Assembly: GCA_003445895.1 (NCBI GenBank)
Contig: DMCD01000155.1
Location: forward strand, 2,015 to 8,108
Direction of reading: 5' to 3'
Origin: Lachnoclostridium sp.
GTDB taxonomy: Bacteria > Bacillota > Clostridia > Lachnospirales > Lachnospiraceae
Length of the DNA stretch: 6,094 nt
Part shown: one piece after another, positions 1 to 5,125 of the stretch
Position numbering within the stretch: position 1 is the first letter of the stretch
How the letters are laid out: each line of letters starts with the position of its first letter
The notes under the pieces: generated by a model
Database searches by the model: none
What the model was told of the DNA's origin: nothing
Seen by the model: the letters and a program-made list of their open reading frames with translations, nothing else
Translations under genes and position numbers: made by a program

Positions 1-40
1 ATGCAACAGTCTCTTATCTTCTCTGAAGGTTATAAAGATG

Positions 41-124
41 TGCCGGCAACCGGACTCGAACCGGTACGGTATTGCTACCGAGGGATTTTAAGTCCCTTGC
101 GTCTACCAATTCCGCCATGCCGGC
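41..124 (-). tRNA. tRNA-Leu, anticodon UAA
   Basis: Read on the minus strand this folds as a complete 84-nt class II tRNA. The 7-bp acceptor stem GCCGGCA/TGCCGGC pairs perfectly, with discriminator A at 41. The D-loop carries TGGTAGAC, the anticodon stem AGGGA/TCCCT encloses loop CTTAAAA, and there is a long variable arm and a GGTTCGAGTCC T-arm. The anticodon TAA lies at 88-90, so it reads UUA leucine codons. The 3' CCA is not encoded (the next bases are CAT), so it must be added by CCA transferase. It lies 6 nt downstream of tRNA-Tyr and is almost certainly on the same transcript. No terminator is visible in the 40 nt before the window edge, so more tRNA genes may follow. Confidence 0.97.
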
Positions 125-130
125 AAGAAG

Positions 131-212
131 TGGGCGGAGGTGGATTCGAACCACCGAAGCTATCAGCAGCAGATTTACAGTCTGTCCCCTTTGGCCACTC
201 GGGAATCCGCCC
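131..212 (-). tRNA. tRNA-Tyr, anticodon GUA
   Basis: Minus-strand 82-nt class II tRNA. The acceptor stem GGGCGGA/TCCGCCC pairs over 7 bp with discriminator A at 131. The D-arm has the typical CCCGAGTGGCCAAAGGG, the anticodon loop is CTGTAAA with GTA at 176-178, there is a short variable stem GCT/AGC, and the T-arm is GGTGG/CCACC around TTCGAAT. Long-arm tRNA-Tyr is the norm in bacteria. The outermost anticodon-stem pair (A at 185 against C at 171) is a mismatch; the other four pairs are intact. CCA is not encoded. It is the first gene of the tRNA unit, about 11 nt from the predicted transcription start. Confidence 0.96.
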
Positions 213-229
213 TCAGTTCTGACTTTAGA

Positions 230-258
230 ATGTTAGCATAGAATCGGCGGAAAAGCAA
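230..258 (-). promoter_or_regulatory. Promoter of the tRNA-Tyr/tRNA-Leu unit
   Basis: On the minus strand, TTGCTT (253-258) and TAACAT (230-235) are separated by exactly 17 nt. The -10 is preceded by TGC (236-238), which is an extended -10 TGn element. Transcription would start near 223, leaving a leader of about 11 nt before the tRNA-Tyr 5' end, as expected for stable RNA genes. The hexamers are imperfect (3/6 and 4/6), but position, spacing and the TGn element agree. Confidence 0.6.
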
Positions 259-285
259 GCACTTTTCGGGGAAAAGGAAGGTCCT

Positions 286-335
286 GCGCCGCGAATGCGG
301 CGTCATGCCCCGGCGGAGACCGTTCCGGCCGCCGG
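286..335. other. Two GC-rich inverted repeats between divergent promoters
   Basis: The first inverted repeat is CGCCGC/GCGGCG (287-292 and 297-302) with a GAAT loop. The second is CCGGCGG/CCGCCGG (310-316 and 329-335) with a 12-nt loop, overlapping a direct repeat of CGGCCG. They lie between the tRNA promoter and the ffs promoter, so neither predicted transcript contains them. Neither has a T-tract in either direction, so they are not intrinsic terminators. They may be protein-binding DNA sites or simply chance in GC-rich sequence. Confidence 0.3.
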
Positions 336-346
336 CCGCAACTTCC

Positions 347-375
347 TTGACAAAAGATGACCCGCCATGTATACT
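347..375 (+). promoter_or_regulatory. Strong promoter of the SRP RNA gene
   Basis: TTGACA (347-352) is a perfect -35 hexamer, and TATACT (370-375) matches the -10 consensus at 5 of 6 bases, with a 17-nt spacer. Start of transcription is predicted near 382-383, exactly where the 5' arm of the SRP RNA closing helix begins. A near-consensus housekeeping promoter fits an abundant stable RNA. Confidence 0.9.
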
Positions 376-382
376 GATTTCT

Positions 383-650
383 ATCCGCACAGCCGGGGAG
401 ATAGCGGTGCCCTGTACCTGCAATCCGCTACAGCAGGGGTGTTGTCCTGCCTCGGGTGACATGCGGCGGAGCTTGCCCCTTATAAGTGGCGTTGATGTCT
501 GGGTCTTGCGCAACAGAATTCTGTGAACCGTGTCAGGGCAGGAATGCAGCAGCACTAAGCGGAACCCTCTGTGTGCCGCGAGGGAGCCTGGCCTGAGCAG
601 GCTGTAAGGGTAACGGCCGCCAATTGAGCTCAAAGCGGGACGTGCGGATG
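383..650 (+). ncRNA. ffs: Signal recognition particle RNA, large bacterial (Alu-containing) form
   Basis: This RNA is the scaffold of the signal recognition particle. It binds Ffh and targets nascent membrane and secreted proteins to FtsY and the Sec translocon. Conserved blocks are visible. The Alu-domain core lies at about 394-440 and includes GGTGCCCTGTACCTGCAATC. A GGGTCTTGCGCAAC block at about 501-514 precedes helix 8. The Ffh-binding helix 8 has GTCAGG (532-537), a GGAA tetraloop (541-544) and AGCAGCA (548-554). The tetraloop is closed by GCA/TGC (538-540 with 545-547). The ends close perfectly: ATCCGCAC at 383-390 is complementary to GTGCGGAT at 642-649. The length of about 268 nt fits the Firmicutes large form (B. 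subtilis scr) rather than the short E. coli 4.5S RNA. The ends are set by the helix and promoter and may be off by a few nucleotides. Confidence 0.96.
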
Positions 651-653
651 AAA

Positions 654-715
654 AAAGAGTCATTGCAGAATGGATGAGATTACTTGTCCGGTCTGCAATG
701 GCTCTTTACTTTTTT
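654..715 (+). terminator. Intrinsic terminator of the SRP RNA gene
   Basis: Bases 654-669 pair with 692-707 over 16 bp with one G-T wobble (660/701) and a 22-nt loop. AC and six T follow (710-715). The stem begins 4 nt after the SRP RNA 3' arm. Its loop contains an in-frame ATG (674) that extends the downstream reading frame, but a start inside this terminator is not credible. Confidence 0.88.
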
Positions 716-733
716 GCGGAAAAGCCGCAAAAT
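705..733 (+). promoter_or_regulatory. Weak candidate promoter for the zinc-ribbon gene
   Basis: TTTACT (705-710) and CAAAAT (728-733) are spaced by 17 nt, each matching consensus at 4 of 6 bases. The predicted start near 740 would give a leader of about 54 nt. A promoter is needed after the ffs terminator, but the -35 overlaps that terminator and the match is weak. TAAGAT at 739-744 is an alternative -10 without a matching -35. Confidence 0.25.
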
Positions 734-756
734 GAGTGTAAGATAAGCGACAGCGA

Positions 757-777
757 CCTTCGATCTCCGATCGGGGG
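757..777 (+). promoter_or_regulatory. Leader hairpin just upstream of the zinc-ribbon gene ribosome binding site
   Basis: Bases 757-765 pair with 769-777 over 9 bp, including two G-T wobbles, around a 3-nt loop (TCC). The hairpin ends 4 nt before the AAGGAGG at 782-788. It does not sequester that site, so it may affect mRNA stability or ribosome access, or have no role. Confidence 0.35.
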
Positions 778-793
778 AAATAAGGAGGATAAT

Positions 794-2293
794 ATGTTCT
801 GCGGAGAGTGCGGCACAAAACTGGAAGAAGGAATGCGATTTTGCCCGGAATGCGGAACACCGGTAAAAATGCCTGATTTCAGTCAGGCAGCGGCGGAGAA
901 GCCGCAAGAGATGCCGGCACCTGAGCCGGAACTGGAACCTGAGGGGGTGCCGGAGGCAGAACCGATGGTTGAAACCGCGCCGGAACCGGCAGCAGAACCG
1001 GTGGCCGAAGCCGTAGCTGAGCCGGAGGCAGAACCTGTGGTTGAAGCCTTGCCGGAACCGGAAGCAGAGCCGCTGGTTGAAACCGCGCCAGAGCCGGAGG
1101 CAGAACCAGTAGCAGAAGCTGTGCCGGAGCCGGAGCCTGCCCCGGAAGTGGCAGCAGCCCCGGTGGAGAAGGGAGTTCGCCGCGGACCGCAGGTGTATAT
1201 CCCGCCGCAGAAACCGAAGCCGGAACGGAAACCGGCGCGGACAGGTCCGCAGGTCTATATTCCGCCGCAGAGCAGAGTTGTTCCGCAGCCTGCATCTATG
1301 CCGGAACCGTCCCCTGCGCCCGTACCGATGGTGGAGCCCGCACCGATGCCGGAGGAAGCACCGCAGGTAAGGATGCCGGAGGAGACCCCGCAGGCTAAGA
1401 TGCCGGAGATGCCCGTCGCCCCCGCGCCCGCACCGATGCCGGAGGAAGTACCGCAGGCCAAGATGCCGGAGATGCCCGTCGCCCCTGCGCCCGTACCGAT
1501 GGTAGAGCCCGTGCCGATGCCGGAACCCGTACCGATGCCGGAGGAAGTACCGCAGGCTAAGATGCCGGAGATGCCTGCCGCCCCTGAACCCATGCCGATG
1601 CCGGAGGAAGCCCCGCAGGCAAGAATGCAGGAAGCTCCCGCCGCCATGCCGCGGGCAGGAAAGCTCATCGCAGAGTTTGACAAGGGCGGGGGAAACATGA
1701 TCCGCTACTTTGATGATCACATCGAGTTTGATGGGATTTCCGTGGCCTATGCGGATATCGATTATGCGGATGAGGAGGCTTCCACAACCTCTGCCAGAGG
1801 TCTGGTCTTTGCCTCCCATTATCACGGACATATCGAGTTTGTGCTGAAGAACGGGGAGAAGCGGAAGCTGAAGGTGTCGGGAACCAGCGTTTACGGCATT
1901 GGAGGATCCGGCGGGGCAAAGAAGCGGTTCCATGCCATAAGAGAGCCCTTCTACAGCGTAATTCTGACATATCTCGGAGAGCGGAAGGCCAGAGAAATAG
2001 AACAGGGAGCCACCGTGGTGGTCGGAGGCGTGTCGGTCTCTCCGGAGAGAATGGATGTGACCAAGGCCCTTGGGCACAAAGAGCTGACCCTTTCCCGGGA
2101 GGAATTCGGATCTGCAGTGCTCCGCACCTTTGACATCATGATCCGGAAGAAGGACGGGTCCAAGTGGACCACTATCTATCGCAGGATTCCGAACGCAAAC
2201 ATCCTGCCCTATGTGCTGAACCGGGTGTACGGGAACTCTACGGCTCCGGTGACCCTGGAGGAAGAACAGCCGGGCATGAATGAGGAAACCTGA
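794..2293 (+). CDS. Zinc-ribbon protein with long Pro/Glu-rich repeat linker and C-terminal globular region (function unknown)
   Basis: I do not recognise a named family for the whole 499-residue protein. Residues 3-20 form a zinc ribbon with C3-x2-C6 and C17-x2-C20 (CGEC and CPEC). Residues about 27-285 are low complexity and rich in Pro, Glu, Ala and Met. They hold five 12-residue repeats (54-113), two GPQVYIPPQ motifs (131-139, 151-159) and PQAKMPEMP units (199, 220, 253). From about residue 289 the sequence becomes globular, with alternating strand-like segments and two likely helices (around 368-395 and 462-476). This could be two pleckstrin-like (bPH) halves, but that is only an inference from the pattern. 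No signal peptide or membrane segment is seen, so it is probably cytoplasmic. The start at 794 is chosen because AAGGAGG at 782-788 lies 5 nt upstream. The upstream in-frame ATG at 674 sits in the ffs terminator loop. The gene has its own terminator. Confidence 0.9.
   Translation: MFCGECGTKLEEGMRFCPECGTPVKMPDFSQAAAEKPQEMPAPEPELEPEGVPEAEPMVETAPEPAAEPVAEAVAEPEAEPVVEALPEPEAEPLVETAPEPEAEPVAEAVPEPEPAPEVAAAPVEKGVRRGPQVYIPPQKPKPERKPARTGPQVYIPPQSRVVPQPASMPEPSPAPVPMVEPAPMPEEAPQVRMPEETPQAKMPEMPVAPAPAPMPEEVPQAKMPEMPVAPAPVPMVEPVPMPEPVPMPEEVPQAKMPEMPAAPEPMPMPEEAPQARMQEAPAAMPRAGKLIAEFDKGGGNMIRYFDDHIEFDGISVAYADIDYADEEASTTSARGLVFASHYHGHIEFVLKNGEKRKLKVSGTSVYGIGGSGGAKKRFHAIREPFYSVILTYLGERKAREIEQGATVVVGGVSVSPERMDVTKALGHKELTLSREEFGSAVLRTFDIMIRKKDGSKWTTIYRRIPNANILPYVLNRVYGNSTAPVTLEEEQPGMNEET
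953..1132 (+). repeat. Five tandem 36-bp repeats encoding 12-residue units
   Basis: Residues 54-65, 66-77, 78-89, 90-101 and 102-113 align as five uninterrupted 12-residue units with approximate pattern EAEPxxExxPEP (for example [12 protein letters not shown]). The period is 36 nt and the frame is kept throughout. Units differ at several positions, so the array is not a very recent perfect expansion. It lies within the zinc-ribbon protein linker. Confidence 0.9.
1184..1270 (+). repeat. Duplicated GPQVYIPPQ motif, 60 nt apart
   Basis: Copies at 1184-1210 and 1244-1270 encode the identical nonapeptide GPQVYIPPQ. The copies differ at three bases, all silent third positions (GGA/GGT, GTG/GTC, ATC/ATT). 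A basic stretch rich in Lys, Arg and Pro separates them. This is the only part of the linker with aromatic residues and strong positive charge. Confidence 0.9.
1346..1630 (+). repeat. Met-Pro-Glu repeat block encoding MPEE and PQAKMPEMP units
   Basis: PQAKMPEMP is encoded at 1388, 1451 and 1550, so spacing is 63 and 99 nt. Shorter MPEE, PMVEP and PxPMP units lie between them. The DNA copies starting at 1388 and 1451 are nearly identical for about 50 nt, with mostly silent differences. This suggests expansion by slippage or unequal recombination that kept the frame. Confidence 0.85.
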
Positions 2294-2308
2294 ATATGTA
2301 TACCATCG

Positions 2309-2338
2309 GGCTGCCGCGTCTGCGGCAGCCTTTTTTTT
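2309..2338 (+). terminator. Intrinsic terminator after the zinc-ribbon gene
   Basis: A perfect 9-bp stem GGCTGCCGC/GCGGCAGCC (2309-2317 and 2322-2330) with loop GTCT is followed directly by eight T (2331-2338). It begins 16 nt after the TGA stop and separates this gene from the dnaX cassette. Confidence 0.95.
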
Positions 2339-2376
2339 GCGCAGAGGGCCCAGTTCTTACAGTTTTCTGTACTTCC

Positions 2377-2405
2377 TTGCCTTGTTTTTTGTGATGTCAT
2401 ATAAT
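2377..2405 (+). promoter_or_regulatory. Promoter of the dnaX-ybaB-recR cassette
   Basis: TTGCCT (2377-2382, 4 of 6) and a perfect TATAAT (2400-2405) are spaced by 17 nt. It lies between the preceding terminator and dnaX. Transcription should start near 2412, giving a leader of about 70 nt. The leader holds a small hairpin, TCTGC/GCAGA (2419-2423 and 2431-2435), too weak to call regulatory. Confidence 0.8.
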
Positions 2406-2480
2406 TAAATAGCGTATGTCTGCGAATAATGCAGATGACCATTGATTTGTGATATGCAATGAGGAAAAGAAGGGGACAGA

Positions 2481-4121
2481 ATGGCCTATACGGCACTGTA
2501 CAGGAAGTGGCGCCCGAAGACCTTTGACGAGGTGCGGGGCCAGGACCATATAGTCAGAACATTGAAAAACCAGATACAGTCGGACCGGATCGGTCATGCC
2601 TACCTGTTCTGCGGTACCAGAGGTACCGGTAAAACCAGTATCGCGAAGATCTTTGCAAGAAGCGTAAACTGCGAGAATCCCCAGGACGGGAACCCCTGCT
2701 GTACCTGCAGCATGTGCAAACGGATAGAGGCGGGCAATTCCCTGAATGTGGTGGAGATCGACGCCGCTTCCAACAATGGCGTGGACGATGTCCGGGAGAT
2801 CAGAAACCAGGTGCAGTATCCTCCGTCAGAGGGAAAGTACCGGGTATTCATCATCGATGAGGTCCACATGCTTTCGGCGGGTGCCTTCAATGCCCTGCTG
2901 AAGACGCTGGAAGAACCTCCGGCCTACGTGATCTTTATCCTGGCGACCACCGAGGTCAACAAGATCCCGGTGACCATACTTTCCCGGTGCCAGAGATATG
3001 ATTTCCGGCGGATTTCCGTGCAGACCATCGCGGGACACCTGATGGAGCTGGCGAAATCGGAGGGAATCGATGCCGAAGAGCGGGCAATCCGGTATATTGC
3101 CCGGGTAGCCGACGGCTCCATGCGAGACTCCCTGAGTCTGCTGGACCAGTGCGCGGCGTTTCACTTCGATGAGACGCTGACCTATGAGAACGTGCTGGAT
3201 GTGCTGGGCGCGGTGGACAACAGCGTATTTACGAGGCTGTTTGATGCCATCTGCGCAGGAGACACAAAAGCCTGTCTGGAAGAAGTGGCGGCCATGGTGG
3301 ACCAGGGCCGGGAGCTCTCCCAGATGGTGACGGACTTTATCTGGTATATGCGGAATATTCTTCTCATCAAGGCCGCCGGCGGTACGGCGGACGGCCGGAT
3401 GGAAGAGATGATAGATGTTTCGGGGGAAAATGCAGCCGTCCTCTCCCGGCAGGCGGATGCGGTCAGTGAAGACACGCTGATGCGGTACATCCGCGTGTTC
3501 TCGGAGCTTTCCGGAACACTCCGGTTATCTTCCCAGAAGCGGGTGCTCACGGAGATTGCCGTGATAAAACTTACAAAGCCGCAGATGGAGACCAATCTGG
3601 AATCGGTGCTGCAGCGGCTCGATACCCTGGAGCGCCAGATGGAAGAGCGGCCGGCAGCAGCCGGGATTCCGGACCTGGGAGACCCTGAAAAGCTGGCGGC
3701 GCTGGCAAAGCTCGCGGCCGGAAGTATGGGCCAGGGGAACGGAACGGAAGAAAAGCCGGCGGAACCGCAGACCATCACGCTGCCGAAGGCAGAGTACGAC
3801 GATCTGATGCTTGTCCGGAAGGAATGGCCGAAGATTGTGAGCATGCTGGGAAGGTCGCTGGGGTCGGTTCTCAGGGATTCTTTCGTGAAACCCAACGGGG
3901 AAAGCCGCATGAGCATCCTGATAGAGGATGGCATGCACTGCCAGATTGCCGGCACCGAGGCTCATCTGGAGGAGATCCGGAAGCTGGTGGCGGACCAGTA
4001 CGGAAAGGATATTTCCTTTTCCGTCAAATCCCGCGGCGGAGAGATGATAGAGGATACTACCTATGTCACGGACGACGATTTGTCCGTGATTCATATGGAT
4101 ATCAGTGAAGAAGAGGATTAA
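2481..4121 (+). CDS. dnaX: DNA polymerase III subunit gamma/tau (clamp-loader ATPase)
   Basis: DnaX is the ATP-driven motor of the clamp loader, opening the DnaN sliding clamp onto primed DNA with the delta and delta-prime subunits. The 546-residue product opens with the family signature MAYTALYRKWRPKTFDEVRG. The Walker A motif is GTRGTGKTS (45-53). Zinc ligands are C64, C73, C76 and C79. Walker B is IIDEVH (124-129), sensor 1 is ATTE (155-158), and the SRC motif is 168-170. The AAA+ and collar regions reach about residue 370. A short coiled coil (373-390), a low-complexity linker (about 391-430) and a C-terminal domain follow, ending in acidic SEEED. Ribosome binding site AAGGGG (2470-2475) lies 5 nt before ATG. 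Length is normal for Clostridia. I see no A-rich slippery heptamer like the E. coli one, so no short gamma form is supported. Confidence 0.98.
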   Translation: MAYTALYRKWRPKTFDEVRGQDHIVRTLKNQIQSDRIGHAYLFCGTRGTGKTSIAKIFARSVNCENPQDGNPCCTCSMCKRIEAGNSLNVVEIDAASNNGVDDVREIRNQVQYPPSEGKYRVFIIDEVHMLSAGAFNALLKTLEEPPAYVIFILATTEVNKIPVTILSRCQRYDFRRISVQTIAGHLMELAKSEGIDAEERAIRYIARVADGSMRDSLSLLDQCAAFHFDETLTYENVLDVLGAVDNSVFTRLFDAICAGDTKACLEEVAAMVDQGRELSQMVTDFIWYMRNILLIKAAGGTADGRMEEMIDVSGENAAVLSRQADAVSEDTLMRYIRVFSELSGTLRLSSQKRVLTEIAVIKLTKPQMETNLESVLQRLDTLERQMEERPAAAGIPDLGDPEKLAALAKLAAGSMGQGNGTEEKPAEPQTITLPKAEYDDLMLVRKEWPKIVSMLGRSLGSVLRDSFVKPNGESRMSILIEDGMHCQIAGTEAHLEEIRKLVADQYGKDISFSVKSRGGEMIEDTTYVTDDDLSVIHMDISEEED

Positions 4122-4133
4122 GGAGGAAACACC

Positions 4134-4487
4134 ATGGCAAAACGGGGCGGATTTCCGGGCGGCATGCCGGGAAATATGACGAACCTTATGAAGCAGGCGC
4201 AGAGAATGCAGCGTCAGATGGAAGAGAAGCAGAAGGAGATCCAGGAGAGAGAGTACAGCGCGACCGCAGGCGGTTCCGCTGTGACCGCCGTGGTTTCCGG
4301 TAAAAAGGAAGTTCTCTCCGTGAAGATTGCGCCGGAAGCGGTGGATCCCGATGACGTCGAGATGCTGGAGGACCTGATTGTCGCTGCAGTGAATGAGGCG
4401 ATGAAGAAGGCGGAAGAAGACAGCAGCGCCGAGATGGCGAAGCTGACCGGCGGACTGGGCGGACTCGGAGGAGGTCTTTCCTTCTGA
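4134..4487 (+). CDS. ybaB: YbaB/EbfC family nucleoid-associated protein
   Basis: A 117-residue protein of the YbaB/EbfC family (YaaK in B. subtilis), whose members form dimers that bind DNA and associate with the nucleoid. A long charged helix rich in Gln, Met, Lys and Glu (about 15-39) leads into the family core: a strand region ending in [19 protein letters not shown] (53-71), then the helix [20 protein letters not shown] (76-95). The ends are Gly-rich: GGFPGGMPG at the start and GGLGGLGGG at the finish, as is common in Firmicutes members. The start has AAGGAGG (4120-4126) 7 nt upstream. That site overlaps the last bases of the dnaX TAA stop, so translation is probably coupled to dnaX. It is 12 nt from dnaX and 1 nt from recR, consistent with one operon. 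Confidence 0.96.
   Translation: MAKRGGFPGGMPGNMTNLMKQAQRMQRQMEEKQKEIQEREYSATAGGSAVTAVVSGKKEVLSVKIAPEAVDPDDVEMLEDLIVAAVNEAMKKAEEDSSAEMAKLTGGLGGLGGGLSF
4467..4474 (+). promoter_or_regulatory. Ribosome binding site for recR inside ybaB
   Basis: GGAGGAGG lies within the glycine codons of the ybaB C-terminus. It is the only good Shine-Dalgarno match before the recR ATG at 4489, but leaves 14 nt, longer than usual. With the ybaB stop only 1 nt before recR, termination-reinitiation is likely to contribute. Confidence 0.55.
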
Positions 4488-4488
4488 T

Positions 4489-5088
4489 ATGGATTATTAC
4501 AGCACACAGATTACAGGTCTGATCGAGCAGCTGTCGAGGCTTCCGGGCATCGGCAGCAAGTCCGCGCAGAGACTGGCGTTTCACATTATCAATATGCCGG
4601 TGGAGCAGGCAGAAAAGCTCTCCCAGGCAATTGTGGATGCGCGGAAGAATGTGCGCTACTGCCGGGAGTGCCAGACGCTGACGGACAATGATATCTGTCC
4701 GATCTGCGCAAATCCCAAGCGGGACCACGATACCATTATGGTGGTGGAGACCACAAGGGATCTGGCGGCCTATGAGAAAACGGGCAAGTATGAGGGCGTC
4801 TATCATGTGCTGCACGGAGCCATTTCCCCGATGCTGGGCATCGGACCGAATGACATCCGGCTGAAGGAACTGATGACGCGGCTCGGAAAGGAATCGGTGC
4901 GGGAAGTAATCATCGCGACCAATTCCAATCTGGAGGGAGAGACGACGGCGATGTATCTGTCGAAGCTGATCAAACCCACCGGAATCCGGGTGACAAGAAT
5001 TGCCAGCGGCGTCCCCGTGGGGGGCGATCTGGAATATACAGATGAGGTAACGCTTCTGCGCGCTCTGGAAGGGCGCACAGAATTGTAA
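4489..5088 (+). CDS. recR: Recombination mediator RecR
   Basis: RecR acts with RecO and RecF to load RecA onto SSB-covered single-stranded gaps during recombinational repair. The 199-residue length is typical. The N-terminal helix-hairpin-helix has the signature LSRLPGIGSKSAQRLAFH (15-32). The zinc finger is C58-x2-C61-x8-C70-x2-C73. A Toprim domain follows from about residue 81, with VVE (85-87), the conserved LHGAISP (108-114) and ATNSNLEGETTA. The C-terminal ASGVPVGGDLEYTDEVTL segment is diagnostic for RecR. All expected motifs are intact. It is the third gene of the cassette, and dnaX-ybaB-recR is a long-known conserved cluster linking replication and repair genes. Confidence 0.98.
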   Translation: MDYYSTQITGLIEQLSRLPGIGSKSAQRLAFHIINMPVEQAEKLSQAIVDARKNVRYCRECQTLTDNDICPICANPKRDHDTIMVVETTRDLAAYEKTGKYEGVYHVLHGAISPMLGIGPNDIRLKELMTRLGKESVREVIIATNSNLEGETTAMYLSKLIKPTGIRVTRIASGVPVGGDLEYTDEVTLLRALEGRTEL

Positions 5089-5125
5089 CAATGCTGCAGT
5101 GAGTATTGTACGAGGAGACTGTAAA

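Noticed and set aside
1..222. Plus-strand reading frame of 73 codons at the left edge
   Set aside because: It runs antisense through both tRNA genes. Peptides such as GLEPVR and GFEPP are the classic false translation of tRNA T-arms.
305..526. Plus-strand frame of 73 codons
   Set aside because: Most of it is the SRP RNA itself, including the Alu core, so it is not coding.
175..663. Minus-strand frame of 162 codons
   Set aside because: It spans the tRNA-Tyr gene, both promoters and the antisense of the SRP RNA. It has no plausible ribosome binding site or protein-like sequence.
674..793. Upstream in-frame start that would add 40 residues to the zinc-ribbon protein
   Set aside because: The ATG at 674 lies in the loop of the ffs terminator and lacks a ribosome binding site. 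The ATG at 794 has AAGGAGG 5 nt upstream and places the first zinc cysteine at residue 3.
953..1132. 36-nt periodic repeats as a possible CRISPR array
   Set aside because: The units are contiguous with no spacers, diverged from each other, and in frame within a protein. No cas genes are nearby.
680..2077. Minus-strand frame of 465 codons across the zinc-ribbon gene
   Set aside because: It is a shadow produced by the repetitive GC-rich codons of the plus-strand gene. Its product is an Arg/His/Leu-rich repeat with no domain, and it reads into the ffs terminator.
3182..3955. Minus-strand frame of 257 codons inside dnaX
   Set aside because: It is antisense to a well-conserved gene, Ser/Arg-rich with no recognisable domain, and has no supporting signals.
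2481..4121. Programmed frameshift in dnaX to make a short gamma subunit
   Set aside because: No A-AAA-AAG type heptamer with a downstream hairpin was found in the region after the AAA+ domain. The A-run near 2565 is far too early and not in slippery phase.
5088..5109. Short inverted repeat ACAAT/ATTGT after recR as a terminator
   Set aside because: The stem is only 5 bp with a 12-nt loop and no T-tract, so read-through into the TPR-like gene is more likely.
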